Notes: a model not told the origin generated them from the sequence alone. Positions 53,430-63,208 are shown, counted from the stretch's first letter. The stretch: 64,000 bases of DNA from CBDAUN01 sp965214615 (GCA_965214615.1 OZ243952.1:2108001-2172000), one strand, 5' to 3'. Program-made: numbers and translations.

Positions 53430-54197
53430 CTACATTGATGATTGAAGATGACCGCCGTCGACAACGATAGTGCTGCCCGTCATATACGACGATGCGTTCG
53501 ATGCCAGCAGCATCAGCGCTCCGTCAAGGTCGGATACTTCGCCGAAGCGCTGCTGCGGTATTTTGCCAAGCGCCTTTTGCCCGCTTGGCGATTCCAAATA
53601 GGCGCGATTCATGTCGGTGACGATGTAGCCGGGAGCTATTGCATTGACCCTTACGTCGTAACGCGCCCATTCGTATGCGAGTACGTGCGTCAAATGTTCC
53701 AATGCCGCCTTGGCGGCGGCATAGTGCGCCACATTGCCCATTACGCGCCGGCCCAGTATCGAGCACATGTTGACAATGCTGCCTCCGCTGCCATTGCCCG
53801 ATAAGACGCGGCCCGCCTGCTGCGCTACCAGCCAGGCACCTTTGAGGTTGGTGTCCATGACATAGTCCCATGCATCCTCGCTCATATCAAGCGCCGGACT
53901 CGAATCGGCAACCCCGGCGTTGTTTACGACAATGTCGATCTGGCCGAACTCCGAAACCGCCTGTGCAAATCCGTGCTGAACACTTGCGGCATCGGTAACG
54001 TCGATACGCACCATGGCCGCCCTGCCGCCCTCGGAGCGGATTGTGTCAACCATGGACGCAAGCCTGTCTTCGCGCCTTGCCGCTAGCACCACGCTGGCTC
54101 CGTACTGGTGCAGCAGGCGCGAGAAATGACTCCCGATTCCGCTGGACGCACCTGTAACCAAGGCCGTCTTGCCTGAAACATCAAACAGTGCATTCAT
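53430..54197 (-). CDS. Short-chain dehydrogenase/reductase (FabG-like)
   Basis: A 255-residue SDR. The NAD(P) motif TGASSGIG is at residues about 15-22, NNAG in the middle (VVNNAGVAD), and the catalytic Ser (NMCSILGRR), Tyr-Lys pair (HYAAAKAAL) follow. The frame extends to 54374, but ATG 54197 gives the standard short leader MNALFDVSGKTALVTG; the upstream stretch is not SDR-like. As first gene of the SDR-ACAD-oxidoreductase-gcdH operon it probably oxidises a 3-hydroxyacyl or related intermediate; that is inference. Confidence 0.9.
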   Translation of the reverse strand: MNALFDVSGKTALVTGASSGIGSHFSRLLHQYGASVVLAARREDRLASMVDTIRSEGGRAAMVRIDVTDAASVQHGFAQAVSEFGQIDIVVNNAGVADSSPALDMSEDAWDYVMDTNLKGAWLVAQQAGRVLSGNGSGGSIVNMCSILGRRVMGNVAHYAAAKAALEHLTHVLAYEWARYDVRVNAIAPGYIVTDMNRAYLESPSGQKALGKIPQQRFGEVSDLDGALMLLASNASSYMTGSTIVVDGGHLQSSM

Positions 54198-54650
54198 GGA
54201 TCGCAAGCGGTATTTTGGGTTGAATTCGCAAAGGTGTGGAAGCGCATGGCATTCATGTCCCATTTTACCCCTGAATCGGCATGTCATCGGCCAAAATGAA
54301 TCGCCAGGCATACTGCGAAATACGCAGTATTCAAAATTCAACAACCGATATGCTAACTTGGCAGCAATCCGCAATCCACATCATTCAGAACGGCAAATCG
54401 GCGGCATGCCGGAATTCAAAAAACAGGCAATTGCAATCATTGCTCCTGTGGGCTCAACTGCTGAATGACCTTGCATCGCCAGTGCGCCGAATTGAATCGT
54501 CTGCATTGCCGATTGAGCTTGCAAACTTACTGATGTGCGCCTAAAAGGAATCGACACTGACGACGACGTGCTGATTCGCGCTCGCGATATCGGCGTGCGT
54601 CGGGCAAAGCGCTGGATCATCCGCCATGTCGATGCCCAGATCCGGCGCAA
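54198..54650. other. Intergenic region SDR / TPP enzyme
   Basis: A 453-bp stretch between two minus-strand genes. A small plus frame from GTG 54535 to 54678 (47 residues, charged: GIDTDDDVLIRARDIGVRR) reads through the 3' end of the TPP enzyme gene but matches nothing I know. No other structure is clear. Confidence 0.35.
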
Positions 54651-56303
54651 TCACTCAGGCATCAGCGTTCGAATGTAGGCTTCCCTGTCGACCTGCATGT
54701 CTATCAGTGCAAGTCGTTCTTCGCTCTGAGCAGCTTCAAATGCCGCTACGAATTCCTCAAGCGTGCGCACCGTATAGCCGCCCGCCCCGAAACTTTGCGC
54801 ATATGCTGCAAAATCAGGATTCAATAGATCTGTAGCGATGACCCGACCTGGAAACTTGTGCTCCTGATGCCGGCGAATCGTGCCAAGTACTCCGTTGTTC
54901 ACGATGATGACCGTAATGTTCAATTCAAGCATGGCGGCAGTTGCCATCTCCTGGCCTGTCATCAAAAAGCAGCCGTCGCCCAGAATGCAGACAACCGGGC
55001 GATCCGGAGCACATAGCTTGGCAGCAATCGCCGCAGGCATTCCATATCCCATGGATCCGGCACGCGGTGCGATCTGCGTCCGGTATCTCGATCCGTAGTA
55101 GTAGTACCGGTGCAGCACCCCTGTGCTGATACCCGAGCCATTGACCACAATTGCATCAGGGCAAAGATTGTCGCGCAGCCAGACAACGGCCTGCTCGTTT
55201 GTGAACACTGGACCCGGTGCCGGCGCCTTCGAATAAACAAGGTAGTCATTGCGCAGCCTTGCGGTCCATCCGACCCAGGCATCTCTGCCCGAAAGCTCGA
55301 CGTTCTCAACCGCTTTGAGAAATGACCCGGACGATGCGTTGATCGCAAAATCCGGCCGATAGACTCTTCCAAGTTCGTGAATGTCCGCGTGCACATGAAA
55401 AAACGCGCAGTCTGGCTTCGGTGCGCTGATCAGCGTATATTTGCGAGTCGTCAATTCGCCAAGCCGAGCTCCGATGCACAGAATTCGATCGCTGCCCTTA
55501 ACGCTTTCGGCAAGGTTCTCGCCGGTGCTGATGCCCAGATCCCCGACAAAATTCGAATTGCGGTTGTCCATGTAGTCCTGGCATCGAAATTCAGCGGCAA
55601 CGGGCAAGCCGTTGCGCTGCGCAAAGTCGGCGATGATGCGATGGCTTTCGTCGCTCCAGCCTCCGCCGCCGACGATTACGAGCGGCCGGGATCCGCCCTG
55701 GAAAAATTGCCTGACGAGCTGTGGCGCATTGGCCGGCGCCTGAGGCTCGGGAATTGCGGCTGCAGGAATATTGTCTGCTTCAACCGAATCGAACAGCATG
55801 TCCTCGGGCAGCGATAGAACTACGGGGCCTGGACGTCCGGATACCGCAATATTCCAGGCGCGACTGATATATTCCGGTATGCGCCTGGCATCGTCAATCT
55901 GCGCACTCCATTTCGCAAGCGGGCGAAACATCGCTTCGAAATCAACTTCCTGAAATCCCTCCCGGTCCAGATGTCCGCGCTCAACCTGTCCGATGAGCAA
56001 AATCATCGGCGAACTGTCCTGATAGGCGATGTGAACGCCAAGGGACGCATTCGTCGCCCCAGGTCCGCGGGTCACAATGCAAACAGCCGGCTTCGATGTC
56101 ATCTTGCCCCACGCCTCAGCCATAATCGCTGCGCCGCTTTCGTGCCTGCAAGGCACTGTCAGTATGTCGGGATGATCATAGAGACCGTCCAGCACCGGCA
56201 GAAATGATTCGCCAGCCACGCAAAAGACCGCCTCGCAATGCTGCTCGGCGAGTTGGTCGGCAAGTATCTTGCCGCCATGACGGACTTTGGAGGTCAGAGA
56301 CAC
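54651..56303 (-). CDS. Thiamine-pyrophosphate-dependent enzyme, acetolactate synthase-like
   Basis: A 550-residue TPP enzyme. The activating Glu is in CVAGESFLPVLDGLYDH, and RGPGATNASLGVHIAYQDSS follows; the diphosphate/Mg site is GDGCFLMTGQEMATAAMLEL then VIIVNNGVLGTIRRHQE. Domain order (Pyr, central, PP) matches the acetolactate synthase/benzoylformate decarboxylase group. There is no regulatory small subunit gene nearby and the central region differs from IlvB. It may be a sulfoacetaldehyde, oxoacid or other carboligase/decarboxylase. Start GTG 56303. Its reaction is left open. Confidence 0.88.
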   Translation of the reverse strand: MSLTSKVRHGGKILADQLAEQHCEAVFCVAGESFLPVLDGLYDHPDILTVPCRHESGAAIMAEAWGKMTSKPAVCIVTRGPGATNASLGVHIAYQDSSPMILLIGQVERGHLDREGFQEVDFEAMFRPLAKWSAQIDDARRIPEYISRAWNIAVSGRPGPVVLSLPEDMLFDSVEADNIPAAAIPEPQAPANAPQLVRQFFQGGSRPLVIVGGGGWSDESHRIIADFAQRNGLPVAAEFRCQDYMDNRNSNFVGDLGISTGENLAESVKGSDRILCIGARLGELTTRKYTLISAPKPDCAFFHVHADIHELGRVYRPDFAINASSGSFLKAVENVELSGRDAWVGWTARLRNDYLVYSKAPAPGPVFTNEQAVVWLRDNLCPDAIVVNGSGISTGVLHRYYYYGSRYRTQIAPRAGSMGYGMPAAIAAKLCAPDRPVVCILGDGCFLMTGQEMATAAMLELNITVIIVNNGVLGTIRRHQEHKFPGRVIATDLLNPDFAAYAQSFGAGGYTVRTLEEFVAAFEAAQSEERLALIDMQVDREAYIRTLMPE

Positions 56304-56570
56304 TTAATCTCGAGATCAGTCGATAGGACAGATTGGAATAATTCCGAACGAAGTTTGAACACGCTGCATTGTATCTGAATTCGGATGTCCACTTGCGCCG
56401 TTGTAGCGCCAACGCACGATGCCGATATCCATGCGGACGGGCGCCACTCTACTGATTAGAAATTGCTTGACAAAGCGACTATTTTTCTGCATGCTTGCAC
56501 ATAATTAGTGCATCCGTGCGCATGCAGCACGGTGATTGGCTGATATTGTGGCACAGATGAGGTTTGATCA

Positions 56571-57467
56571 GTGCGACACACAAAAAAGTGGATTTCCCAT
56601 CCGGCTCTCACAGTGACAGTAGCAGCATTGTGCTACACCGCATGGATTGCACTCGTATTGTTCGGCGAGTCCATCCCGGTCTGGCTACTGTTCGTCCTAG
56701 GCGGCTACGTCGTCTGCCTGCACGGCAGCCTGCAGCATGAAGCGGTCCACGGCCATCCGTTTGCGTCAGCATGGGTGAATTCGATTTTGGTACTGCCTCC
56801 CCTGTCTCTCGGCTATCCGTACCACATATACCGCCAAGAGCACCTGAAGCACCACCGGTGCGAAACACTCACCGACGCTGAAGATGATCCCGAATCGCTC
56901 TACTTCATGAAACGTGAATGGGATAATAAATATGTTTTATTTCAATATATTCACAGAATAAACTTCACGTTATTTGGAAGAGTAACAATCGGACCGGCAG
57001 TTTCCATTGCGACGCTGTGGCGCAATCAGTTGCGTATGATGCTAAAAGGCGATTCGATTCGAATTCGAATCTGGCTGGTTCATCTGGCCCTGTCAGCCGG
57101 AATCCTGGTTTTCGCCTATGTTGCAGGCGGAATTCCGCCGTGGAAGTATGTGCTTTGCTTTGCGTATCCGGGCATCGCCCTGACACTGCTTCGTTCGTAC
57201 ACGGAGCACCGGTGGTCACCGCAGGCCGATGAGCGCAGCATCGTCATCGAGGGATCGCCGGTCAGCCAGTTGCTCTATCTGAACAACAACTTTCACTGGC
57301 TGCACCACGAAAATCCCAAGCAGCCGTGGTATGAACTGCGAGGCGAATTTTATAAGCGCAGGCACGAAGTCCTTCAGGTCAATGGCGACTTCTACCTGCG
57401 CAGCTATGCGCACCTTATTCCCCGGCTGTGGCGAGACCGTCCTGTTGCTCCGATTCATCCTTCGTAG
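56571..57467 (+). CDS. Membrane fatty acid desaturase
   Basis: A 298-residue integral-membrane di-iron desaturase. Histidine boxes are HGSLQHEAVHGH (about 51-62), HLKHH (about 90-94) and HWLHHENP (about 243-250). Four hydrophobic segments surround them (about 10-32, 38-50, 160-185, 188-205). It introduces a double bond or hydroxyl into an acyl or related chain; the regiochemistry and substrate are not readable. Start GTG 56571 has GAGG 8 nt upstream. It is divergent from the TPP enzyme gene across a 267-bp spacer that carries a TTGACA at 56467 without a matched -10. Confidence 0.88.
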   Translation: MRHTKKWISHPALTVTVAALCYTAWIALVLFGESIPVWLLFVLGGYVVCLHGSLQHEAVHGHPFASAWVNSILVLPPLSLGYPYHIYRQEHLKHHRCETLTDAEDDPESLYFMKREWDNKYVLFQYIHRINFTLFGRVTIGPAVSIATLWRNQLRMMLKGDSIRIRIWLVHLALSAGILVFAYVAGGIPPWKYVLCFAYPGIALTLLRSYTEHRWSPQADERSIVIEGSPVSQLLYLNNNFHWLHHENPKQPWYELRGEFYKRRHEVLQVNGDFYLRSYAHLIPRLWRDRPVAPIHPS

Positions 57468-57681
57468 CGCGCCAAGGCCTGATCAGAGCCGAGATCGATA
57501 GAACCCATCTCGTCGCCTGCCCGGCGCGGCGCATCACACTTGGGCACAGCCCACGTCAATCCAGTGCAAACGCAATGCAAAGCGCGTTCGCGAATGCGGC
57601 TTCGACCCGAATGTTCGGCAGTTATAATTGCGGATCGCGATTGATCGCAGATTCTCAATCAATTCAAAAAGGAAATACTCA

Positions 57682-58035
57682 ATGAGCGACATAAGACGAA
57701 TCGAAATCGGAGCACGAATGAGCCAGGCCGTTATCCACGGCAACACTGTCTATCTCGCAGGCCAAGTCGCGCTTGGCGCAGCCGGCGAAAGCGTCGAGAG
57801 CCAGACGCGGGACATTGTGAATCGAATTGACACTCTTCTTGAACAGGCCGGCACAAGCAAGGAAAAATTGCTTTCCGCGACCATCTGGCTTGCAGACATC
57901 GACAATTTCGATGAAATGAACTCCGTGTGGGATGCCTGGGTCGCACCCGGAAACACTCCGGCAAGGGCGTGTGTCGAGTCGAAGCTGGCCGCACCGCAGT
58001 TCACCGTTGAAATCGGAGTCGTTGTCGCACTCTGA
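57682..58035 (+). CDS. RidA/YjgF family enamine/imine deaminase
   Basis: A 117-residue RidA-like protein that hydrolyses reactive imines or enamines. MSQAVIHGNTVYLAGQVAL is the family start; the catalytic Arg is in PARACVESKLAAPQFTVEIG. The frame is open upstream to 57628, but ATG 57682 is preceded by AAAAAGGAAA at good spacing. It lies 27 nt ahead of a D-amino-acid dehydrogenase gene, whose imino-acid product is a fitting substrate. Confidence 0.94.
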   Translation: MSDIRRIEIGARMSQAVIHGNTVYLAGQVALGAAGESVESQTRDIVNRIDTLLEQAGTSKEKLLSATIWLADIDNFDEMNSVWDAWVAPGNTPARACVESKLAAPQFTVEIGVVVAL

Positions 58036-58062
58036 TTGCCCTCTCTGTAACGATAGACGACG

Positions 58063-59313
58063 ATGCGCGTTGCGATTCTAGGTGCCGGCGTAATCGGTGT
58101 CACGACCGCCTACGAACTGGCATTAGACGACCCATCGCACGACATCTGCGTCTATGATGTCGGCGCCGAGGCAGCGTCCGAAGCAAGCGCAGTCAATGCC
58201 TCGATGATTGCGCCGGGCCACTCCTACGCCTGGGCGTCACCCAAGGTTCCACTGATCCTGCTTAAATCCTTCTACCGAAACGATCAGGCGTTCCGCATTC
58301 GACTGCGATTCGATCGCAAATTCTGGCAATGGACTGCGCTTTTCCTGAAGCAGTGCAACGATCAGGACGCAAAGGACAATACGCGGCGCAAGCATGCGCT
58401 ATGCGCCTACTCTCAGCAACGGCTTGGCGAAATCGTCGATTTCCACCAGATCGATTACGACCGCGTCACCCGGGGGCTGCTGTATCTTTACCGCAATCGA
58501 AAATCGTTTGAAACCGGATGCGCACGTTCCGACCTGCTCACCTCGCTAGGTCAGCAGATCGAAGTGCTGAGCGCAAATCAGGTGGCACAACTGGACAGCG
58601 CATATGAAGGGGCGGTTCCCAAACTAGCCGGCGCACTTTATTCCCCGACAGATGAAACCGGAAGCTGCAAGAGATTCACCGAAGCCCTGGTTCGGCTGTG
58701 CGAATCGCGCGGAGTCCAATTTCAGTTCGACTGCAAAATTCAATCGCTTCGGCGACAAGGCGGACAGATTGCGGGCGTCGAGACGACAAACGGTGAAATT
58801 GATGCCGATTTGTACATCATCTGCCTAGGCGCTCACACGCCCTTGCTGCTCAAACCAGTCGGTATCGACCTGCCAATCTACCCGGTAAAGGGATACTCGG
58901 TCACGTTTCCGACCAGGCAGTCGAACAACCCTCCGGCAATCGGCGCAATCGATGAAGACAATCTCGTTGCGATTGCTCCGGTGGGCGAGATGATGCGCGT
59001 TACTGCGACTGCTGAATTTTCCGGCTATGACCTGAGCCATAGCCCGAAGCATTTCAATCCGATGATGTCTGCAGCCAGGAATCTGCTGCCCGATGCAGCC
59101 GACTACGGCCGACCGAACTATCGTGCGTGCTTTCGGCCGATGACGCCGCAAGGGACCCCGTTTATCGGATTTACGCGGCTGGAAAATCTTTTCATCAATT
59201 GCGGGCAAGGACATATGGGCTGGACCATGGCTTGCGGGTCCGCGCGCATTGCCGCAGATCTGATCGCTGGAAAGCCGGGAGCAATTGACACAGCCGCTTT
59301 TAGCCCGAACTGA
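58063..59313 (+). CDS. dadA: D-amino acid dehydrogenase
   Basis: A 416-residue DAO-type flavoprotein: MRVAILGAGVIGVTTAYELA binds FAD, EASAVNASMIAPGHSYAWASPK is typical of DadA, and the C-terminal NLFINCGQGHMGWTMACGSA closes the FAD site. It deaminates D-amino acids (notably D-alanine) to oxoacids and passes electrons to the respiratory chain. It follows ridA by 27 nt and precedes a racemase-like gene, forming a likely three-gene unit. The D-Ala preference is inference by family. Confidence 0.93.
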   Translation: MRVAILGAGVIGVTTAYELALDDPSHDICVYDVGAEAASEASAVNASMIAPGHSYAWASPKVPLILLKSFYRNDQAFRIRLRFDRKFWQWTALFLKQCNDQDAKDNTRRKHALCAYSQQRLGEIVDFHQIDYDRVTRGLLYLYRNRKSFETGCARSDLLTSLGQQIEVLSANQVAQLDSAYEGAVPKLAGALYSPTDETGSCKRFTEALVRLCESRGVQFQFDCKIQSLRRQGGQIAGVETTNGEIDADLYIICLGAHTPLLLKPVGIDLPIYPVKGYSVTFPTRQSNNPPAIGAIDEDNLVAIAPVGEMMRVTATAEFSGYDLSHSPKHFNPMMSAARNLLPDAADYGRPNYRACFRPMTPQGTPFIGFTRLENLFINCGQGHMGWTMACGSARIAADLIAGKPGAIDTAAFSPN

Positions 59314-59408
59314 CGATGTCGGCAAGCCCGCTCGGGGCAACGCCGATTTTCATTCGAAGCCGTAATTTGGTAAATTGGCTAAAACAATCTAATTCATTGA
59401 CGTCACAG

Positions 59409-60200
59409 ATGGCTACAGCAGAACAATTGACTCCACCGTCATCGCGCTACAATCGCACCCATATCCCTTTCGAACTTGATGGAGGGCTCGCAGAACGGGC
59501 TGCAATCGGACTCATCGTGCTCGGGTCGGACCAGACGATCGAGTACGAATTTCGCAAGATGATGGATATCGAAGGCGTTGCGCTCTACCAAAGCCGAATC
59601 GAAAATTCCACCACGATTACTCCCGAGACCCTGCGTCAAATGGAGGAGCGCATTCCAAAGTGCGCCGATGTCATTCTCGAAGGCATCCAATTGGATGTGG
59701 TGGCGTACGGCTGCACATCGGCATCCATGGTGATCGGAGAGCGGCGTGTCTTCGAGCAAATCAACAGCGTTCGTCCGCTGGCAAAATGTACCACACCGAT
59801 CACAGCCGCATTTGCTGCATTTGATGCATTCGGCGCACACAATCTGGCAGTGCTGACGCCGTACAGGCAAGACGTGAATGATGCTGCAGCAAGCTATATG
59901 GAAGGCAGAGGCTACCGAGTCAGCGCGTTCGGGTCATTCAACGAGGAAGACGACAGCAGGGCCGCGCGCATTTCAACCGAATCCATCAAGGAAGCGGCGA
60001 TCGAACTCGGCAGCCGCGACGATGTGGACGCGGTGTTTGTCTCGTGCACCAACCTGAGAGTCGCATCGATCGTAGAGGAAATCGAAGCCCGCACGGGCAA
60101 GCCGGCTACATCCAGCAATCATGCAATGGCATGGCACTGCCTGCGTCTTGCCGGGATTGCGGACAAGGCGCCGGAACACGGACGACTGTTCGAACTCTAG
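59409..60200 (+). CDS. Maleate isomerase / Asp-Glu racemase superfamily protein (EutA-like)
   Basis: About 263 residues of the arylmalonate decarboxylase/maleate cis-trans isomerase fold. AAIGLIVLGSDQTIEYEFRK starts the domain; the two active-site cysteines are in AYGCTSASMV and VSCTNLRVA, at the two-fold related positions expected. The sequence is similar to ectoine-utilisation protein EutA and maleate isomerase; which reaction applies is open. ATG 59316 is in frame, but its extra 31 residues are not conserved. It follows dadA closely. Confidence 0.82.
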   Translation: MATAEQLTPPSSRYNRTHIPFELDGGLAERAAIGLIVLGSDQTIEYEFRKMMDIEGVALYQSRIENSTTITPETLRQMEERIPKCADVILEGIQLDVVAYGCTSASMVIGERRVFEQINSVRPLAKCTTPITAAFAAFDAFGAHNLAVLTPYRQDVNDAAASYMEGRGYRVSAFGSFNEEDDSRAARISTESIKEAAIELGSRDDVDAVFVSCTNLRVASIVEEIEARTGKPATSSNHAMAWHCLRLAGIADKAPEHGRLFEL

Positions 60201-60272
60201 CGCTTCAAAGCCTGAAAAGGCGGCAAATCCGGATGCCCCGCGATTTTGCTCCGACCTGGTAGCGCATGCATC

Positions 60273-61109
60273 CTATTCATCGTGGGCCACGGTGCTGAAT
60301 ACGTCTCTTGCGAGACCGACGATGTGCGGGTCCGGAGAAACTGCAACTTCCGGATTCTTGTCCGGGTAGTCCATGTTGCTCAGAAAGTGGCGCATGCAAT
60401 TCAGTCTCGCTGCGCGCTTGTTGTCCGAACGCACAACAGTCCACGGCGCATCACGGGTATCGGTGTAAAAGAACATCGTCTCCTTGGCTTCCGTATACTC
60501 TGCCCACAGATTAAGCGATTCCTTGTCTATCGGACTCAGCTTCCAGCGCTTCAGCGGACTTTCCGCCCGGGACGTGAACCGCATCCTTTGCTCCTCCCTG
60601 CTCACTGAGAACCAGTATTTGAGCAGTATGATTCCGCTGTCAACAAGCATGCGCTCCAGTGCCGGCGTCTGACGCATGAATTCCAGATATTCAAGCCGGC
60701 TGCAAAAGCCCATGACCTTTTCGACGCCGGCGCGGTTGTACCAGGAACGATCGAATAGCACCATCTCTCCGCGGGTCGGCAATTGCTCGATATAGCGCTG
60801 AAAAAACCATTGACCTCGCTCGCGCTCGCCTGGCTTAGGCAGCGCTACGACTCGTGCAACACGAGGATTGAGATGCTCCATGAACCGCTTGATCGTGCCG
60901 CCCTTTCCCGCCGCATCGCGACCTTCAAACAGCAACACAACCTTGAGCCCTTCATCCTTGATCCAATTCTGAGTCTTTACCAGTTCGACCTGCAATTCCG
61001 CCTTGCACGCTTCGTACTCCTTGCGCGATATCCTGGGAGGTCTTCCCAGATCGGTATCCAAAGCATCCAATTGCCCGGTATCCGCAGTTGCATTAGCCGC
61101 GTCCGCCAT
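60273..61109 (-). CDS. ppk2: Polyphosphate kinase 2
   Basis: A 278-residue PPK2 with one kinase domain: Walker A in FEGRDAAGKGGTIKR (about 63-77), PRVARVVALPKPGERERGQWFF, the lid FDRSWYNRAGVEKVMGFCS, and KYWFSVSREEQRMRF with W-DR-type residues. Single-domain class I enzymes make NTP from NDP and polyphosphate, or the reverse. It is convergent with the EutA-like gene and divergent from the LDH2-type gene. Confidence 0.95.
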   Translation of the reverse strand: MADAANATADTGQLDALDTDLGRPPRISRKEYEACKAELQVELVKTQNWIKDEGLKVVLLFEGRDAAGKGGTIKRFMEHLNPRVARVVALPKPGERERGQWFFQRYIEQLPTRGEMVLFDRSWYNRAGVEKVMGFCSRLEYLEFMRQTPALERMLVDSGIILLKYWFSVSREEQRMRFTSRAESPLKRWKLSPIDKESLNLWAEYTEAKETMFFYTDTRDAPWTVVRSDNKRAARLNCMRHFLSNMDYPDKNPEVAVSPDPHIVGLARDVFSTVAHDE

Positions 61110-61367
61110 TACTTCACCTCTTCAAAACATGCTTCAGCTACAAATTTTGTCAATTGTAATTCGATTGCCGCCCAGTTCGCAAAACAGATTGCTGCAAATT
61201 TCATATTTTGCGTATTATTATCGCCTTAAGTCTGAACCGCTTCGAGGTGCCTGCCTGCAAATAATGCCACGCTGTCGCGATTCAGGCGGTTCGCAGCAGC
61301 GAATTTGCAATCATCAATTGACTCAACCTTGCGACAGGGCATTTCGAACTATGGAGCGACTGTGCAT

Positions 61368-62408
61368 ATGAGCCTGGATCATACGAAAATCGAACTTGAC
61401 GGCGCACGCATCAACGTCGAAGCCCAGGAAGCGACAGACTTAATCCTCAGAATCTTTTCCAGGCTTGGATGTACAGCAGAAAGCGCCAGCCAGATCGCGA
61501 ATCATCTGGTCAGCACAAGCCTGTGCGGAATTGAAAGCCACGGCATAGTCCGAGTTCTGCAATATGCCGAACAAGTTGAAACCGGCTATGTCATTGCAGA
61601 TGCGCAGCCGCGTCTAATTGCCGAAAAAAGCGGCCCCGGGTTTGTCGACGGCGGCGGCGGCTTCGGCATACCGGCAATGGCGCTCGCCTATTCGCACTCG
61701 ATGAAACAGGCATCCGAAGCCGGAACATCAACAATTGCGATACGAAACGTCGGGCACACCGGAAGACACGGCGCCTATGCCGACCACGCGGCTGAACAAG
61801 GCTACCTGACAATCTGCTTCGGCGGCGGCAACCGCCAGACGTGGCGGCAAGTTGCACCGCATGGCGGCTCCCGGGGCGTACTGCCTACGAACCCGTGGTG
61901 CATCGGAGTCCCCGGCGGCAGACACGGGCCTGTCGTGGTCGACTTTGCGACTTCGAAAATCGCCGGAGGATGGGTCTATGCAGCAAAGTCCGCCGGTGCA
62001 AGACTGCCTGCGCAATGCGTGATCGACCGCCATGGCCGGCCGACGCAAGATCCTGAGGACTACTTCGACGGAGGAGCCATTCTTCCGGCCGGAGGTCATA
62101 AGGGCTACGGCCTTGGCCTAGTCGGAGAACTCGTCGCAGAAGCTGTGCTCGGACCCGCGACGACAGAGTTGAACTGGCTGCTGATCACAATCGACACGGA
62201 AAAATTCCGCAGGCCGTCAGAAATCCAGCAAATCGCCGAAGAAATTCTGTCCGAACTTCGAACCTGCCCGCCCGCAGAAGGATTCGATCAGGTCGAAATA
62301 CCAGGAGAACTGGAGCGAAGACGCCTGGCCGACAGCGGCGGAGTTATCGCTGTGCCCGAGAAAACATGGCAGCAGATTCTCAGCCTGGCCGACAGCATCC
62401 CGGCCTGA
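61368..62408 (+). CDS. Malate/L-lactate dehydrogenase family (LDH2) oxidoreductase
   Basis: A 346-residue NAD(P)-dependent enzyme of the LDH2/ureidoglycolate/sulfolactate dehydrogenase family. Motifs: LCGIESHGIVRVLQY (catalytic His), AIRNVGHTGRHGAYADHAAE, GVLPTNPWCIGVPG, VVVDFATSKIAGG and GGHKGYGLGLVGELVAEAVL. The frame extends upstream to 61305; ATG 61368 fits the family start. The substrate could be malate, lactate, ureidoglycolate or a sulfonate; nothing adjacent decides. Confidence 0.9.
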   Translation: MSLDHTKIELDGARINVEAQEATDLILRIFSRLGCTAESASQIANHLVSTSLCGIESHGIVRVLQYAEQVETGYVIADAQPRLIAEKSGPGFVDGGGGFGIPAMALAYSHSMKQASEAGTSTIAIRNVGHTGRHGAYADHAAEQGYLTICFGGGNRQTWRQVAPHGGSRGVLPTNPWCIGVPGGRHGPVVVDFATSKIAGGWVYAAKSAGARLPAQCVIDRHGRPTQDPEDYFDGGAILPAGGHKGYGLGLVGELVAEAVLGPATTELNWLLITIDTEKFRRPSEIQQIAEEILSELRTCPPAEGFDQVEIPGELERRRLADSGGVIAVPEKTWQQILSLADSIPA

Positions 62409-62422
62409 ATCGGCTCTGTACC

Positions 62423-63208
62423 CTACCGTCCCTTCCAGTTCGCGTCCCGCTTTTCGGCAAACGACTGCGGCCCTTCCAATGCATCCTGAGACTCAAGCAT
62501 CCGCTGATAGCCTTCAAACTTCCCGCTTTTCATCATCCGATAGCACTCCTCAACACTGACATCCTGCGTCTTGCGCAGGATCTCCTTGATCGCCGTGACC
62601 ACCAACGGAGCGCCCTCGGCGATGACGGTCGCCAGTTCGCGCGCCGAATCCATCAGTTCGCTCCCGGACACGACACGATTGACCAACCCCCAGCGATACG
62701 CCTCTTTAGCCGGCATTCTGCGCCCTGTCAACAGCATTTCCAGAGCGATTGCCCTGGGAATCCAGCGAGGAAGCCTGAAGGTAGCGGCATCCGCCACAAC
62801 ACCGACCGAAATCTCAGGAAGAAACAATTCGGCATGGTCTGCGCAAACGATCATGTCACACGACAAAGCCAATTCGAAACCGCCTCCCACAGCCATCCCG
62901 TTAACCGCTGCAATCACCGGCTTATAAAGATCATGGAGCTCGGTCAGACCGGCAAATCCGCCCGGACCGTAGTCGTCGTCGAAACCAGCGTCTCCCGAAG
63001 CAACTTCCTTAAGATCCCAGCCTGCAGAAAAGAACCGGTCTCCGCCACCGGTCACGATCGCAACACGAAGATCGGGATTGTCCCTGAACTCGCAAAACAC
63101 TTCGCCCAAAGCACGGCTTGTGGCTGCGTTGATCGCATTCGCCTTTGGACGATCAAGCGTCACTTCCAGCAAAGAACCTTCTTGCTTTACTTTAACATAT
63201 TCACTCAT
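62423..63208 (-). CDS. caiD: Carnitinyl-CoA dehydratase-like enoyl-CoA hydratase
   Basis: A 261-residue crotonase. FFSAGWDLKEVASG, GPGGFAGLTELHDLYKPVIA and the C-terminal LEGPQSFAEKRDANWKGR are close to CaiD, which interconverts crotonobetainyl-CoA and carnitinyl-CoA. The oxyanion-hole region VNGMAVGGGFELALSCDMIV and ELFLPEISVGVV (catalytic Glu) are present. It overlaps the following acyl-CoA synthetase gene by 8 nt. No CaiA, CaiB or CaiC homologue is in the window. Confidence 0.87.
   Translation of the reverse strand: MSEYVKVKQEGSLLEVTLDRPKANAINAATSRALGEVFCEFRDNPDLRVAIVTGGGDRFFSAGWDLKEVASGDAGFDDDYGPGGFAGLTELHDLYKPVIAAVNGMAVGGGFELALSCDMIVCADHAELFLPEISVGVVADAATFRLPRWIPRAIALEMLLTGRRMPAKEAYRWGLVNRVVSGSELMDSARELATVIAEGAPLVVTAIKEILRKTQDVSVEECYRMMKSGKFEGYQRMLESQDALEGPQSFAEKRDANWKGR

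Noticed and set aside
54535..54678. 47-codon plus frame (GTG start) between the SDR and TPP enzyme genes
   Set aside because: Short, no family match, no clear ribosome-binding site and it overlaps the conserved 3' end of the TPP enzyme gene on the other strand.
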